A stretch of 35,977 nucleotides of DNA from Porphyromonadaceae bacterium CG2_30_38_12. GTDB lineage: Bacteria; Bacteroidota; Bacteroidia; Bacteroidales; Paludibacteraceae. Each line of letters starts with the position of its first letter. The stretch's first letter is position 1. Below the pieces are notes generated by a model that made no database searches, was not told where the DNA came from, and saw only the letters and a list, made by a program, of their open reading frames with translations. Shown piece after piece: positions 1-7,192 of the stretch. The stretch is from assembly GCA_001873635.1 (NCBI GenBank), contig MNZK01000019.1, forward strand, positions 1-35,977, given 5' to 3'. The translations under genes and the position numbers were made by a program.

Positions 1-738
1 TTCAGAAAACTTATTAGCATTGGTTTTGTGCCCATTGTTTGCTCTGTTTTCATGTTTCTGGTCTTTGTTTTTGAACGAGGCATGGGTTGGAATTTTTCTT
101 TTTTAGGCATCCATCCAAGGCATATCGATTCTTTGTGGACAATATCCACAGCTATTTTTATTCATGCCAATTGGAGTCATCTTTTTAACAATTTAATTTC
201 ATTTTTTTTACTTAGTTCGTGTGTGTTTTATTTCTATCGCCCCATCGAGCTAAAAATATTTTTACTTTTGTGGCTCGTTAGTGGGTTTTTATTATGGGTC
301 ATTGGGCGCGAGAGTAGTCACATTGGTGCCAGTGGGTTTATTTATGCCTTAGCGTCGTTTCTGTTTTTTAGTGGTTTGCTTCGTAGGCACGTTCCGCTCA
401 TTGCCATTTCATTGGTTACTACCATGCTGTATGGAAATATGATTTGGCATGTCTTTCCCTGGACAGTGAACGATCCCGTATCGTGGGAAGGTCATTTGTC
501 GGGGTTTTTTACGGGCGTGGTTATAGCTATTGCTTTCAGAAAGCAGGGTCCACAAAAACCCATCAAAGTGTGGGAGGACAATTCGGAAGACTTGGAAATT
601 AGCGAAATAGAAGAGCAAGAACTTTATCTACTCCGAAAGGCTACACCGACCCCCAGAGTGGTGTACATATATTATTGCACTATCACATTTATTTATAGAT
701 TAATAGAAAGTTGGTGGCTCGCAGCGCCTCATGCGTAA
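1..738 (+). CDS. Rhomboid-family intramembrane serine protease, 5'-partial, with a foreign 3' end
   Basis: The frame is open from base 1, so the gene starts outside the window; the GTG at 28 is only an internal candidate start. Rhomboid proteases cut transmembrane substrates inside the inner membrane using a Ser-His dyad. Counting from the GTG, HANWSHLFNN is at 46-55, the GASG motif with catalytic Ser at about 102, and the second-to-last helix carries the catalytic His at about 156 (EGHLSGFFTG). Several hydrophobic helices surround these. After about residue 204 the protein stops looking like a rhomboid: bases 641-740 are a decayed copy of the 3' end of the DUF4143 ATPase gene at 3301-3398 plus a palindromic element, and they supply the last 30 or so residues and the stop codon. 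The catalytic core is intact, so the protein may still work with a replaced tail. The family call is firm; the tail replacement is read directly by aligning the two segments. Confidence 0.85.
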   Translation, partial: FRKLISIGFVPIVCSVFMFLVFVFERGMGWNFSFLGIHPRHIDSLWTISTAIFIHANWSHLFNNLISFFLLSSCVFYFYRPIELKIFLLLWLVSGFLLWVIGRESSHIGASGFIYALASFLFFSGLLRRHVPLIAISLVTTMLYGNMIWHVFPWTVNDPVSWEGHLSGFFTGVVIAIAFRKQGPQKPIKVWEDNSEDLEISEIEEQELYLLRKATPTPRVVYIYYCTITFIYRLIESWWLAAPHA

Positions 739-740
739 AG
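641..740 (+). repeat. Decayed duplicate of the 3' end of the DUF4143 ATPase gene plus palindrome
   Basis: Bases 641-740 align with 3301-3398 end to end. By hand count there are about 9 substitutions and one 2-bp insertion (AT, near 671), roughly 90% identity. In the 3301 copy this DNA encodes the last 20 residues of the ATPase, its stop codon and the following palindrome. Here it is read in another frame as the C-terminus of the rhomboid protein. It is a scar of non-allelic recombination or duplication. Confidence 0.85.
709..733. repeat. Palindromic element, copy 1 (mutated core)
   Basis: The core is GGCTCGCAGCGCC, which differs by one base from the perfect inverted repeat GGCTC-GCA-GAGCC of the other three copies. 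It overlaps the 3' end of the rhomboid reading frame and is followed by TAAAGCA, as is the copy at 3368-3392. Confidence 0.75.
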
Positions 741-788
741 CACGTGCTGCCCGCAGCCGCATCGCCTCAAGCCTATTGGTTGAATTGT

Positions 789-822
789 TTTGAATGAAGT
801 TCAATTATTTTCATTATTTTTG
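789..822 (+). promoter_or_regulatory. Putative Bacteroidota promoter of the truncated regulator
   Basis: A TATTTTTG -7 element (815-822) matches TAnnTTTG. A TTTG (789-792) stands 22 bp upstream, slightly longer than the usual spacing of about 19. It would start a transcript about 15 bases before the ATG at 845. The spacing makes it moderately likely. Confidence 0.4.
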
Positions 823-844
823 CAAAAAAAACCAAATAAAATAA

Positions 845-1576
845 ATGCTTACACCCAGGGGCGATATAAAGTTAAAAATGGCTTCGTTGCGATTCTACGA
901 CTTAAAGGCTGATTGTCCGTCGAATGCTGGAATAATGTTGTTTGGCACTAAGCCTGAATACTATTATTTTGGCGGTTATGTGCAGCACGTACGGTTCTAT
1001 CCACATATTGCTATACGTGAGCTAATTATGAATGCTGTAATGCATCGCGATTATGAAAGCAATGCTCTCAGCAAGTTTTACGAATTTTCGGACAGATTGG
1101 AAATTGTAAATCCGGGTGGATTGTATGGCAATGCACGCCCCGAAAATTTCCCAACTGTAAGCGATGACCGAAACCCCATTGTAGCCAAAGCTATGAAAGT
1201 GCTTGGCTATGTAAACAAATACGATAGAGGCATTTATAATGTGCAGACCGAATTAGTGGAGAATGGTAATGGTGAGGCTATTTTCGATTTTGATAAGATT
1301 ACAGTTTTTGGTGCAACCGGAAACAATAACTTAGAACTACTCCTCGCAAAACTAAGTATCGACCGAAAAGATTTCTTTGTAAATTATGATGAAAATGAAA
1401 ACAAACAAATCAATATAAATATTACCGATAATGTAACCGATAGCCACGATATTGACCCCAATGTCACCGATAGGGTCACCGATAAATTGAAGAAAAATCA
1501 ACAGGAAATAGTTCAACAAATAATACAGAACAATACAATCACATCTTCTGAATTATCACAGATAGTAAGCATTTAA
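845..1576 (+). pseudogene. Truncated RecG-like / AlbA_2-type transcriptional regulator remnant
   Basis: The 243-residue product resembles the C-terminal half of the predicted regulators annotated as ATP-dependent DNA helicase RecG-like or putative DNA-binding proteins (AlbA_2 plus HATPase_c_4). Visible blocks are the LLFG-type strand (residues 32-34), AIRELIMNAVMHRDY (56-70), IVNPGGLYGN (about 87-96) and YVNKYDRGI. The N-terminal AlbA_2/Schlafen-like DNA-binding domain is absent. The linker between VQHVRFYP and AIREL is much shorter than in full-length homologues, suggesting an internal deletion. The C-terminus stops in ELSQIVSI, where a winged helix should continue. The segment around 190-215 is rich in N/D/T (ITDNVTD, PNVTDRVTD). 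A stop codon lies directly before the ATG. I read it as a decayed gene; a short expressed protein cannot be excluded. Confidence 0.65.
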
Positions 1577-1625
1577 TAAAACTGGTTACTGGCAAGTAAG
1601 CAACAAATTATAAAACACATAAACA

Positions 1626-1802
1626 ATGACCCCCACCATCATCTGTTTAACGCCCGTACGTAACGAGGCAAACCAAAGTGGTTGGCTCGCAGAGCCTCAC
1701 ACGGCAAGCAAGGAAATAAAGAAAATATTGAACAATGAATCCAAACCTCTCCATTATCACCACTCCCCGCAACAACGCAGCAGGGCTGCGCAAAACTATT
1801 GA
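1626..1802 (+). pseudogene. Chimeric 58-codon remnant starting with a GT2 glycosyltransferase N-terminus
   Basis: The first 15 codons read MTPTIICLTPVRNEA, the typical first strand and nucleotide-binding start of a GT2 glycosyltransferase. Homology then breaks at the palindromic element (1678-1702). The frame runs on through it and through an out-of-frame piece of a second glycosyltransferase start, and stops at 1800-1802. No catalytic DxD region follows, so it cannot encode an enzyme. Confidence 0.6.
1678..1702. repeat. Palindromic element, copy 2
   Basis: The perfect core GGCTCGCAGAGCC is at 1684-1696, flanked by GTGGTT and TCACAC. It sits exactly where the first glycosyltransferase fragment loses homology, 33 bp before the second fragment. 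Confidence 0.8.
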
Positions 1803-1819
1803 AAGCGTGGTAAGTCAGA
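1735..1819 (+). pseudogene. 5' fragment of a GT2 glycosyltransferase, duplicate of 3427-3510
   Basis: The frame from ATG 1735 reads MNPNLSIITTPRNNAAGLRK and continues to SVVSQ, matching the start of the intact glycosyltransferase at 3427. Homology ends at about 1819 and the frame stops soon after (about 1832). The palindrome lies 33-34 bp upstream in both copies, so palindrome, spacer and gene start were duplicated as one unit (1678-1819 versus 3368-3510). Confidence 0.8.
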
Positions 1820-1862
1820 TGCATTATTGTAAGTGAGAAAGTTTACAAACTAACCTTGGTTG

Positions 1863-1961
1863 GGTATCGCATGTTACAAAATTCATTCAAAACAAGGTAT
1901 CGTCTGTGACAAAAAAGCAAGAAAATAAGGTATAGAATGTAACAATGAGGAAAATTTACAT
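1863..1961 (+). repeat. Three direct repeats with a 33-bp period upstream of DUF4143 ATPase 1
   Basis: Copies start at 1863, 1896 and 1929, exactly 33 bp apart. The conserved part is GGTATcGnaTGTnACAA, and the rest of each unit is A-rich. A weak further TTTACAAAC match at about 1842 may be a fourth degenerate copy. The array ends about 60 bp before the probable -7 element. Even phasing suggests protein-binding sites on the same helix face. Confidence 0.75.
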
Positions 1962-2023
1962 GAAAAAACTTCATTTTTAAAAATTTTTTCAGGCAATAAT
2001 GATAAAATCCAGCACAAAAACAA

Positions 2024-2031
2024 TATCTTTG
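2024..2031 (+). promoter_or_regulatory. Probable -7 promoter element of DUF4143 ATPase 1
   Basis: TATCTTTG matches the Bacteroidota consensus TAnnTTTG. No clear -33 TTTG is seen. Transcription would start near 2037, which puts the 23-bp repeats inside the transcribed leader. Confidence 0.5.
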
Positions 2032-2033
2032 CA

Positions 2034-2098
2034 AACGCAAAAATGATATTAAAATTAACGCAAAAGTGATATTGAGATTAACGCAAAAGTGATATTTT
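2034..2098 (+). repeat. Three direct repeats with a 23-bp period abutting the ATPase 1 start codon
   Basis: Copies start at 2034, 2057 and 2080, exactly 23 bp apart, each reading AACGCAAAArTGATATT. The last copy runs into the ATG at 2099. They lie between the -7 element and the start codon, so they could act as DNA operators, as RNA leader elements, or both. Confidence 0.85.
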
Positions 2099-3361
2099 AT
2101 GGCCGATTATTTATACAGGATAGCCGAAAAAGAGTTAAATGAAACCCTATTGGCAATGGGCGCTGTACTTGTACAAGGAGCGCGTGCAGTAGGCAAATCC
2201 ACTATTGCAAAAAAGTTGGCTAAAAGCGATATTTCGCTTGATGCTTCGGTATCGTTGATAGAACTGGCTAAAATCAGTCCTGATATAATTTTAGCCGGGC
2301 AAACACCCCGTTTTATCGACGAATGGCAATTAGCTCCCTCGATTTGGAACGCTTTACGCCACGAAATTGACAAACGCCAGGCAACCGCTCAATTTATTTT
2401 GGCTGGTTCGGCAACACCCGCCGATGATGTAACACGACATACCGGTGCTGGCCGTATTGGACGGGTTACTTTGATGCCTATGACTTTATTTGAAAGTGGA
2501 AATTCCACGAAACAAGTTAATTTAAGAAAACTGTTTGACGATGATTTCTCGACCGTAGCAGGATACGGCGGATTAACAGTGGAGCAATACGTACAAAGAA
2601 TAATTGTTGGAGGCTTCCCAAATCTTATCAATAAATCCGAAAAACAAGCGCATATTTATCTATCGAATTATTTAGACGATATCTCGCGAGTGAATTTAGG
2701 TACAGATATACTGAAAACTGACCCTGTAAGAATGCGCGCATTATTGCGAGCTATTTCCCGCAACATTGCAACCGAAATATCGATAACTAAACTTGCAACC
2801 GAAGCACAGCTCGATACTGAAAATCTTTCGGCACAAACTGCGCGAAAATATGTAGATCAGCTTTCACAGCTTTTTGTTTTACAGGAATTACCTGCGTGGT
2901 CGACTCATATTCGTTCCAACGTGAGGCAAAGGGTAAGCCCGAAATGGTTCTTTTGCGATCCTTCGTTGGCAACTGCATCGCTCGCGCTTTCGTCCGATAA
3001 ACTGTTGAAAGACCTGAATTCGCTCGGTTATTTGTTTGAAGCGCTAGCCATTCGCGATTTGAGAGTGTATGCACAAGCACTTGATGGTGAGGTGTTTCAC
3101 TACCGCGACGAAACAGGGCTCGAAGTAGATGCCATAATTGAACTACGGGACGGAAAATGGCTCGCATGTGAGATTAAACTTGGCGGCGAAGGTTCTGTAA
3201 ACGAGGGCATTTCAAATCTTATAAAGTTGCGAAATAAAGTGGTTGAAAGTAAATCGAAAAGCATTGCAGGGATGTGTGTAATTACAGCCGGTAAAGAAAG
3301 CTACACCGACCCCCGAAGTGGTGTACATATTATTGCACTATCGCATTTATTTATAGATTAA
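2099..3361 (+). CDS. AAA+ ATPase with DUF4143 domain (COG1373 type), ATPase 1
   Basis: This 420-residue protein is a stand-alone P-loop ATPase. Walker A is GARAVGKST at 27-35 and Walker B is RFIDEW with D74 and E75, matching the AAA_14 fold. The DUF4143 C-terminal half ends in a PD-(D/E)xK-like segment, LEVDAII...ACEIK, with D344, E358 and K360. Cellular roles in this large family are mostly unknown, so none is assigned. The start at 2099 gives a full-length product and lies directly after the 23-bp repeats. The gene stands alone between gene fragments and the glycan locus. Its 3' end was copied to 641-740, so this DNA has taken part in recombination. The D...ExK triad suggests a nuclease-like fold, but activity is not implied. 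Confidence 0.9.
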   Translation: MADYLYRIAEKELNETLLAMGAVLVQGARAVGKSTIAKKLAKSDISLDASVSLIELAKISPDIILAGQTPRFIDEWQLAPSIWNALRHEIDKRQATAQFILAGSATPADDVTRHTGAGRIGRVTLMPMTLFESGNSTKQVNLRKLFDDDFSTVAGYGGLTVEQYVQRIIVGGFPNLINKSEKQAHIYLSNYLDDISRVNLGTDILKTDPVRMRALLRAISRNIATEISITKLATEAQLDTENLSAQTARKYVDQLSQLFVLQELPAWSTHIRSNVRQRVSPKWFFCDPSLATASLALSSDKLLKDLNSLGYLFEALAIRDLRVYAQALDGEVFHYRDETGLEVDAIIELRDGKWLACEIKLGGEGSVNEGISNLIKLRNKVVESKSKSIAGMCVITAGKESYTDPRSGVHIIALSHLFID

Positions 3362-3367
3362 TAAAAA

Positions 3368-3392
3368 GTGGGTGGCTCGCAGAGCCTCACAC
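3368..3392. repeat. Palindromic element, copy 3
   Basis: The core GGCTCGCAGAGCC is at 3374-3386, with outer arms GTGGGT and TCACAC that pair imperfectly. It begins 6 bp after the ATPase 1 stop and ends 34 bp before the first intact glycosyltransferase. A transcript could fold it, but no T-tract follows, so it is not a typical terminator. Confidence 0.8.
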
Positions 3393-3426
3393 TTAAAGCA
3401 AAAGCAACAAAAAACTATTTCAACTT

Positions 3427-4290
3427 ATGAATCCAAAACTATCCATAATAACCATTAACCGCAACAACGCAGCAGGACTGCGCCGAACCATCGAAAGCGT
3501 AGTAAGCCAGACCTACACCGATTTTGAGTATATCATTATAGATGGGGCAAGTACCGACGAAAGCGTAGAAGTAATTAAAGAATTTGAAAATTTGAAAATT
3601 TGGGAATTTGAAAATTCTGAAACCCTCACCATCGGTAGCAGACTACAGTGGGTAAGCGAGCCCGACAAAGGCATTTATAATGCTATGAATAAAGGGATTT
3701 TGAAAGCGAAGGGAGAATATTTGTTGATGTTGAATAGTGGGGATTGGCTGGTGGATAGCCAAACATTAGATAATGTTTTTAAAAATAATTATAATCAAGA
3801 TATATTATATGGAAATATAATTTGGACTATAAATTCAGAAATTGCATTTAAAACAGAATTTAATTATAAGCTTCATTTTAAAAATTTTGTTCATGCAAGT
3901 TTAGCACATCAAGCAACATTTATTAAGCGTAAATTACATGATACAATAGGATTATACGATGAAAATCAAAAAATTGTTTCCGATTGGAGCTTTTTTCTTT
4001 TGTCTTTGTTTAAACATAATTGTACTCATTTTCATTTAAACCTATACATTGCTATTAGTGAGCGTGATGGAATTAGTTGCTTGCCACAAAATCAAGAATT
4101 GATTGATGAAGAAAGAAGAACCTTTTTAAAACATAACTTCAATTTGCAATACGAAGAGTATTCTGAAAATATCGACATAGAAAATGAATTAATTAAATAT
4201 CGTAACTTTTACGAAAAAAGCTACAAAACTAAAATTAAACGATTCTTGAAAAGAAATAAGCTGTTAAAAAAAAATAATACTGAAAATTAG
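3427..4290 (+). CDS. GT2 family glycosyltransferase
   Basis: A GT-A fold enzyme of 287 residues that should transfer a sugar from a nucleotide donor to a growing glycan at the cytoplasmic face of the membrane. The N-terminal strand is SIITINRNN (6-13), the nucleotide-binding acid region is IIIDGASTD (36-44), then WVSEPDKGIYNAMNKG (75-90) and LNSGD in the DxD position (102-106). Acceptor and donor cannot be told. Between 52 and about 74 there is an insertion (FEN..WEFEN) encoded by AATTTGAAAA-type repeat DNA at 3581-3625; related enzymes normally join these two blocks with far fewer residues. The C-terminal third is AT-rich and basic (KTKIKRFLKRNK). A 5' duplicate lies at 1735. It is the first gene of a run of six closely spaced genes ending at 9074. 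Confidence 0.9.
   Translation: MNPKLSIITINRNNAAGLRRTIESVVSQTYTDFEYIIIDGASTDESVEVIKEFENLKIWEFENSETLTIGSRLQWVSEPDKGIYNAMNKGILKAKGEYLLMLNSGDWLVDSQTLDNVFKNNYNQDILYGNIIWTINSEIAFKTEFNYKLHFKNFVHASLAHQATFIKRKLHDTIGLYDENQKIVSDWSFFLLSLFKHNCTHFHLNLYIAISERDGISCLPQNQELIDEERRTFLKHNFNLQYEEYSENIDIENELIKYRNFYEKSYKTKIKRFLKRNKLLKKNNTEN
3581..3625 (+). repeat. AATTTGAAAA simple-repeat tract inside the GT2 gene
   Basis: Alternating AATTTGAAAA and AATTTGGG-type units occupy this stretch and encode an extra peptide rich in F, E, N and W. The frame is preserved. It resembles spacer-type low-complexity DNA rather than normal coding sequence. Confidence 0.6.
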
Positions 4291-4296
4291 AAATTA

Positions 4297-5436
4297 ATGA
4301 AAATACTATTTATAGGACATGATGCAAGTAGAACTGGGGCACCTTTGCTTTTATTGCAATTAATGAACTGGTTAAAGGTTAATTACAGCGATATAGAATT
4401 TGATTGTTTGCTTTTAGATGGAGGTGAATTAGAAAACGAATACCAATCAACATGCAAAGTATATTATCGCGAACCAAAGGAAATAAAGCGGCTGAGCTAT
4501 ATAAAAAGAATTTTAAACAGAATTTTTAGAATAAAGCATAATATTACGGCTGCATACTATGATAATTTATTTAATAAATTAAAATCAAATAATTATGATG
4601 TGATTTATGGTAATACAATAGTAAGTTCAAATGCAATACTCGAATTAACCACATTGATACCGCATGCAAAAATATTGATGCATGTTCATGAATTGTATGA
4701 TATTACAAGATTTTATTCTGATTCATTAAATAAACTATCTGTCACAAAAATTAAAATTATTACTGTTTCGCAAATTACGAAGCAAAATTTGATTAAAAAT
4801 CATGGGATTAGTGAATCAAAAATTGAATTGGTATATGAATATATTGACACAAAAAAGATTACAGAAGAACAAATCGAAAACCCAACAACTAAATTTATTG
4901 TAAATGGTAGTGGTTTAGTGCAGGTTAGAAAAGGATATGATATATTTATTTCGGTTGCCAAAAGAGCAATTCAAAAATATCCCGATATACCATTTCATTT
5001 CAAATGGATTGGAACAATACCAGAATATCTGTCATTTTACATCCAAAATGATATAGAAATGGCTGATTTAAATGGAATTGTTGAATTTATTGGTGCAAAA
5101 GAAGATCCGTATTTTGAATTTTCGTCATCTTCCGTTTTTCTTATGACTTCCCGTCAAGATCCGTTCCCTTTAGTTTGTATTGAGCATGCTCTTTTAGGTA
5201 AACCAATTATATGTTTTGATAAAGTTTCAGGAATCCCCGAACTTGTGCGAGATGACGCAGGAATAGTTGTACCTTATTTAGACATTGAAGCTATGGTTGA
5301 TGCATTACAATTACTGTATACAAATCCAGACAAACTTACTATATTAGGCAATAAAGCCAGTCAGAAAGCATTAAACTATGATATTGATATTCAAGCAAAA
5401 AAAATTGTTGAAATTATTGAAAAAACTCTTTTGTAA
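4297..5436 (+). CDS. GT4 family glycosyltransferase
   Basis: A 379-residue GT-B fold retaining glycosyltransferase. It opens with MKILFIGHDASRTGAPL, where the GAP loop is typical of GT4 enzymes. The C-terminal donor-binding domain has NGSGLVQVRKGYDIF (residues about 203-217) and the segment SRQDPFPLVCIEHALLG...SGIPELV, which carries the E-x7-E-type pattern and a sugar-nucleotide contact. There are no membrane segments, so it probably acts peripherally at the inner membrane. It starts 6 bp after the preceding gene and is followed by another glycosyltransferase 17 bp downstream, consistent with one transcript. Donor and acceptor are unknown. Confidence 0.9.
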   Translation: MKILFIGHDASRTGAPLLLLQLMNWLKVNYSDIEFDCLLLDGGELENEYQSTCKVYYREPKEIKRLSYIKRILNRIFRIKHNITAAYYDNLFNKLKSNNYDVIYGNTIVSSNAILELTTLIPHAKILMHVHELYDITRFYSDSLNKLSVTKIKIITVSQITKQNLIKNHGISESKIELVYEYIDTKKITEEQIENPTTKFIVNGSGLVQVRKGYDIFISVAKRAIQKYPDIPFHFKWIGTIPEYLSFYIQNDIEMADLNGIVEFIGAKEDPYFEFSSSSVFLMTSRQDPFPLVCIEHALLGKPIICFDKVSGIPELVRDDAGIVVPYLDIEAMVDALQLLYTNPDKLTILGNKASQKALNYDIDIQAKKIVEIIEKTLL

Positions 5437-5453
5437 TTAATTCAAGCCCACTC

Positions 5454-6380
5454 ATGCCTAAAGTCTCTGTTATAGTACCCAACTACAATCATGCGCCCTA
5501 TTTAGAGCAACGCATTGAGAGTATCATCAATCAAACCTATCAAGATTTTGAGTTGATATTGCTCGACGATTGTAGTACTGATAATAGTGTAGAAGTGCTT
5601 AAGCGCTATGCACAGCACCCCAAGGTTTCGCATTTTATTGTAAACGAGCAAAACAGCGGCAGCACCTTCCGCCAATGGGACAAAGGAATAAACCTTGCCT
5701 CGGGCGAATGGATTTGGATAGCGGAGAGTGATGATTGGGCAGAAAGGGAGTTTTTGGAGAGAATGATGGAAAGTATTGCAAAGGAACCGAAAAATGTAAG
5801 TATTTGTTTTTCAAATTCGTATCTGAGCGACAAAGATAGTGTAGTAGGTGATATTTACGATAAAGATTTTGAATTATACGAAAACGATTTTTCGATTAAT
5901 GGCAAACAATTGGTTGACAAATACATGCCGTATCAGAATATTATACCAAATGCAAGTGCCGTACTTTTCAAAAAGGCATATTTCCCCAAAGACTTAATTA
6001 ATGATTTGACAGCATTTAAAATCAATGGTGATTGGTTTTTATGGATCAATTTACTCCTGAAAGGTAATTGTGTTTTTGTCTCAAAACCACTCAATTATTT
6101 CAGACGACACGATGGAGCTGGAAGCCCTAAAAATGTATTGAATTTTAAAAATATAGAAGAAGCAATGCGTATCAATGTATTTTTAAAAGAGAAAAATGTT
6201 ATAATAAATCCTCAATACTGGCTGAATTTTTGGATAATACAAGCAAATTACAACATTAAAAGGATTTTGAAAATTAATTTTAAAGCAGTATATTCGCAGG
6301 TAGCAAAATTATATCCATATCCAATGCTTTTTATACTAACGAAAATAGCAAAGCAGAAATTCAAGGCAAGGTTTCTATGA
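5454..6380 (+). CDS. GT2 family glycosyltransferase
   Basis: This 308-residue GT-A enzyme begins VSVIVPNYNHAPYLEQRIESI. It has LLDDCSTDNS at about 36-45, then GEWIWIAESDDWAE, where ESDD gives the DxD-type metal site. The middle contains FRRHDGAGSPKN, a common loop in rhamnosyl- or galactosyl-type GT2 enzymes, although specificity cannot be read from it. The C-terminus is basic. It overlaps the next gene by four bases (ATGA at 6377-6380), implying coupled translation. Confidence 0.9.
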   Translation: MPKVSVIVPNYNHAPYLEQRIESIINQTYQDFELILLDDCSTDNSVEVLKRYAQHPKVSHFIVNEQNSGSTFRQWDKGINLASGEWIWIAESDDWAEREFLERMMESIAKEPKNVSICFSNSYLSDKDSVVGDIYDKDFELYENDFSINGKQLVDKYMPYQNIIPNASAVLFKKAYFPKDLINDLTAFKINGDWFLWINLLLKGNCVFVSKPLNYFRRHDGAGSPKNVLNFKNIEEAMRINVFLKEKNVIINPQYWLNFWIIQANYNIKRILKINFKAVYSQVAKLYPYPMLFILTKIAKQKFKARFL

Positions 6381-7192
6381 ACAAAGCAATAATCATAATC
6401 CCAATATACAAAGCCACTCCCGACGCATACGAGCTAATATCATTCAGGCAATGTCTGAAAGTATTGCATCGTTACAAGGTTTGTATCGTTACATTCGATT
6501 CGTTGGATACAAGCTTCTATAAAGACGAATTGCAACAATCGGATGTTAATTATCAGTTTGAATATTTTGATAAAAGTTATTTCGAAAATCTCGATGGATA
6601 CAATCGCCTTATGCTATCTATTGAATTTTACAAACGTTTCAACACTTTCGAGTATATGCTTATTTATCAGTTAGATGCTTATGTATTTAGGGATGAATTG
6701 GATGCATGGTGCACAAAAGGTTACGATTATATTGGTGCGCCGTGGTTTGATGACAATAAATCAATTGAAGAAGGAGCCAAATTATGGGCAGTAGGTAATG
6801 GCGGTTTCTCGCTTCGGAAAACAAATACTTTTTTGAGAATTTTAAACTTCAAGAAAAATGTTTATAGCTATAAATATATTACAAAACAATGGATTTCCGG
6901 AAAAATATCCTTTTTCCTAAATATTAAAATGCTATTAGGATTTGTAGAAAACAAAATTATTTATCTGATTTCAAAGTGGGAAGATGCCGAAGATTTGTTT
7001 TATTGTTTAAAACTCAGAGATACTAAATTGAAAATTAAAGTACCAACAGTAGAGGAAGCCTCATTTTTTGCTTTTGAACAATCGTGCGAGTACCTATATA
7101 AACAAAATAAGCAACAATTACCATTTGGTTGCCACGCATGGCAAAAATACGATTATAAAACATTTTGGTATAAACACATTAAAATGCAATGA
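6377..7192 (+). CDS. DUF5672 family protein, probable glycosyltransferase
   Basis: The 271-residue product matches DUF5672 by its signature: LIYQLDAYVFRDELDAWC (about 94-111), GYDYIGAPWF and the GNGGFSLRKT block. The YQLDAYVF acids resemble a DxD-like metal site and the GNGGFSLR block resembles acceptor-side motifs of GT-A enzymes. Members are regularly found among capsule and O-antigen glycosyltransferases, but I know of no biochemical assignment to rely on. It overlaps the preceding gene and the following gene by four bases each (ATGA), so it belongs firmly to this operon. Confidence 0.85.
   Translation: MNKAIIIIPIYKATPDAYELISFRQCLKVLHRYKVCIVTFDSLDTSFYKDELQQSDVNYQFEYFDKSYFENLDGYNRLMLSIEFYKRFNTFEYMLIYQLDAYVFRDELDAWCTKGYDYIGAPWFDDNKSIEEGAKLWAVGNGGFSLRKTNTFLRILNFKKNVYSYKYITKQWISGKISFFLNIKMLLGFVENKIIYLISKWEDAEDLFYCLKLRDTKLKIKVPTVEEASFFAFEQSCEYLYKQNKQQLPFGCHAWQKYDYKTFWYKHIKMQ

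Noticed and set aside
741-788. tRNA or small RNA in the GC-richer stretch containing AGCACGTGCT and GCTGCCCGCAGC
   Set aside because: The short palindromes do not form a cloverleaf, and no conserved RNA motif was recognised.
1863-2098. CRISPR array upstream of ATPase 1
   Set aside because: The units are contiguous at 33 and 23 bp with no unique spacers between conserved repeats, and no cas genes are present.
3368-3392. Palindrome as the terminator of ATPase 1
   Set aside because: The stem is short with a 3-base loop and no T-tract, and identical copies occur within a coding region and between gene fragments.
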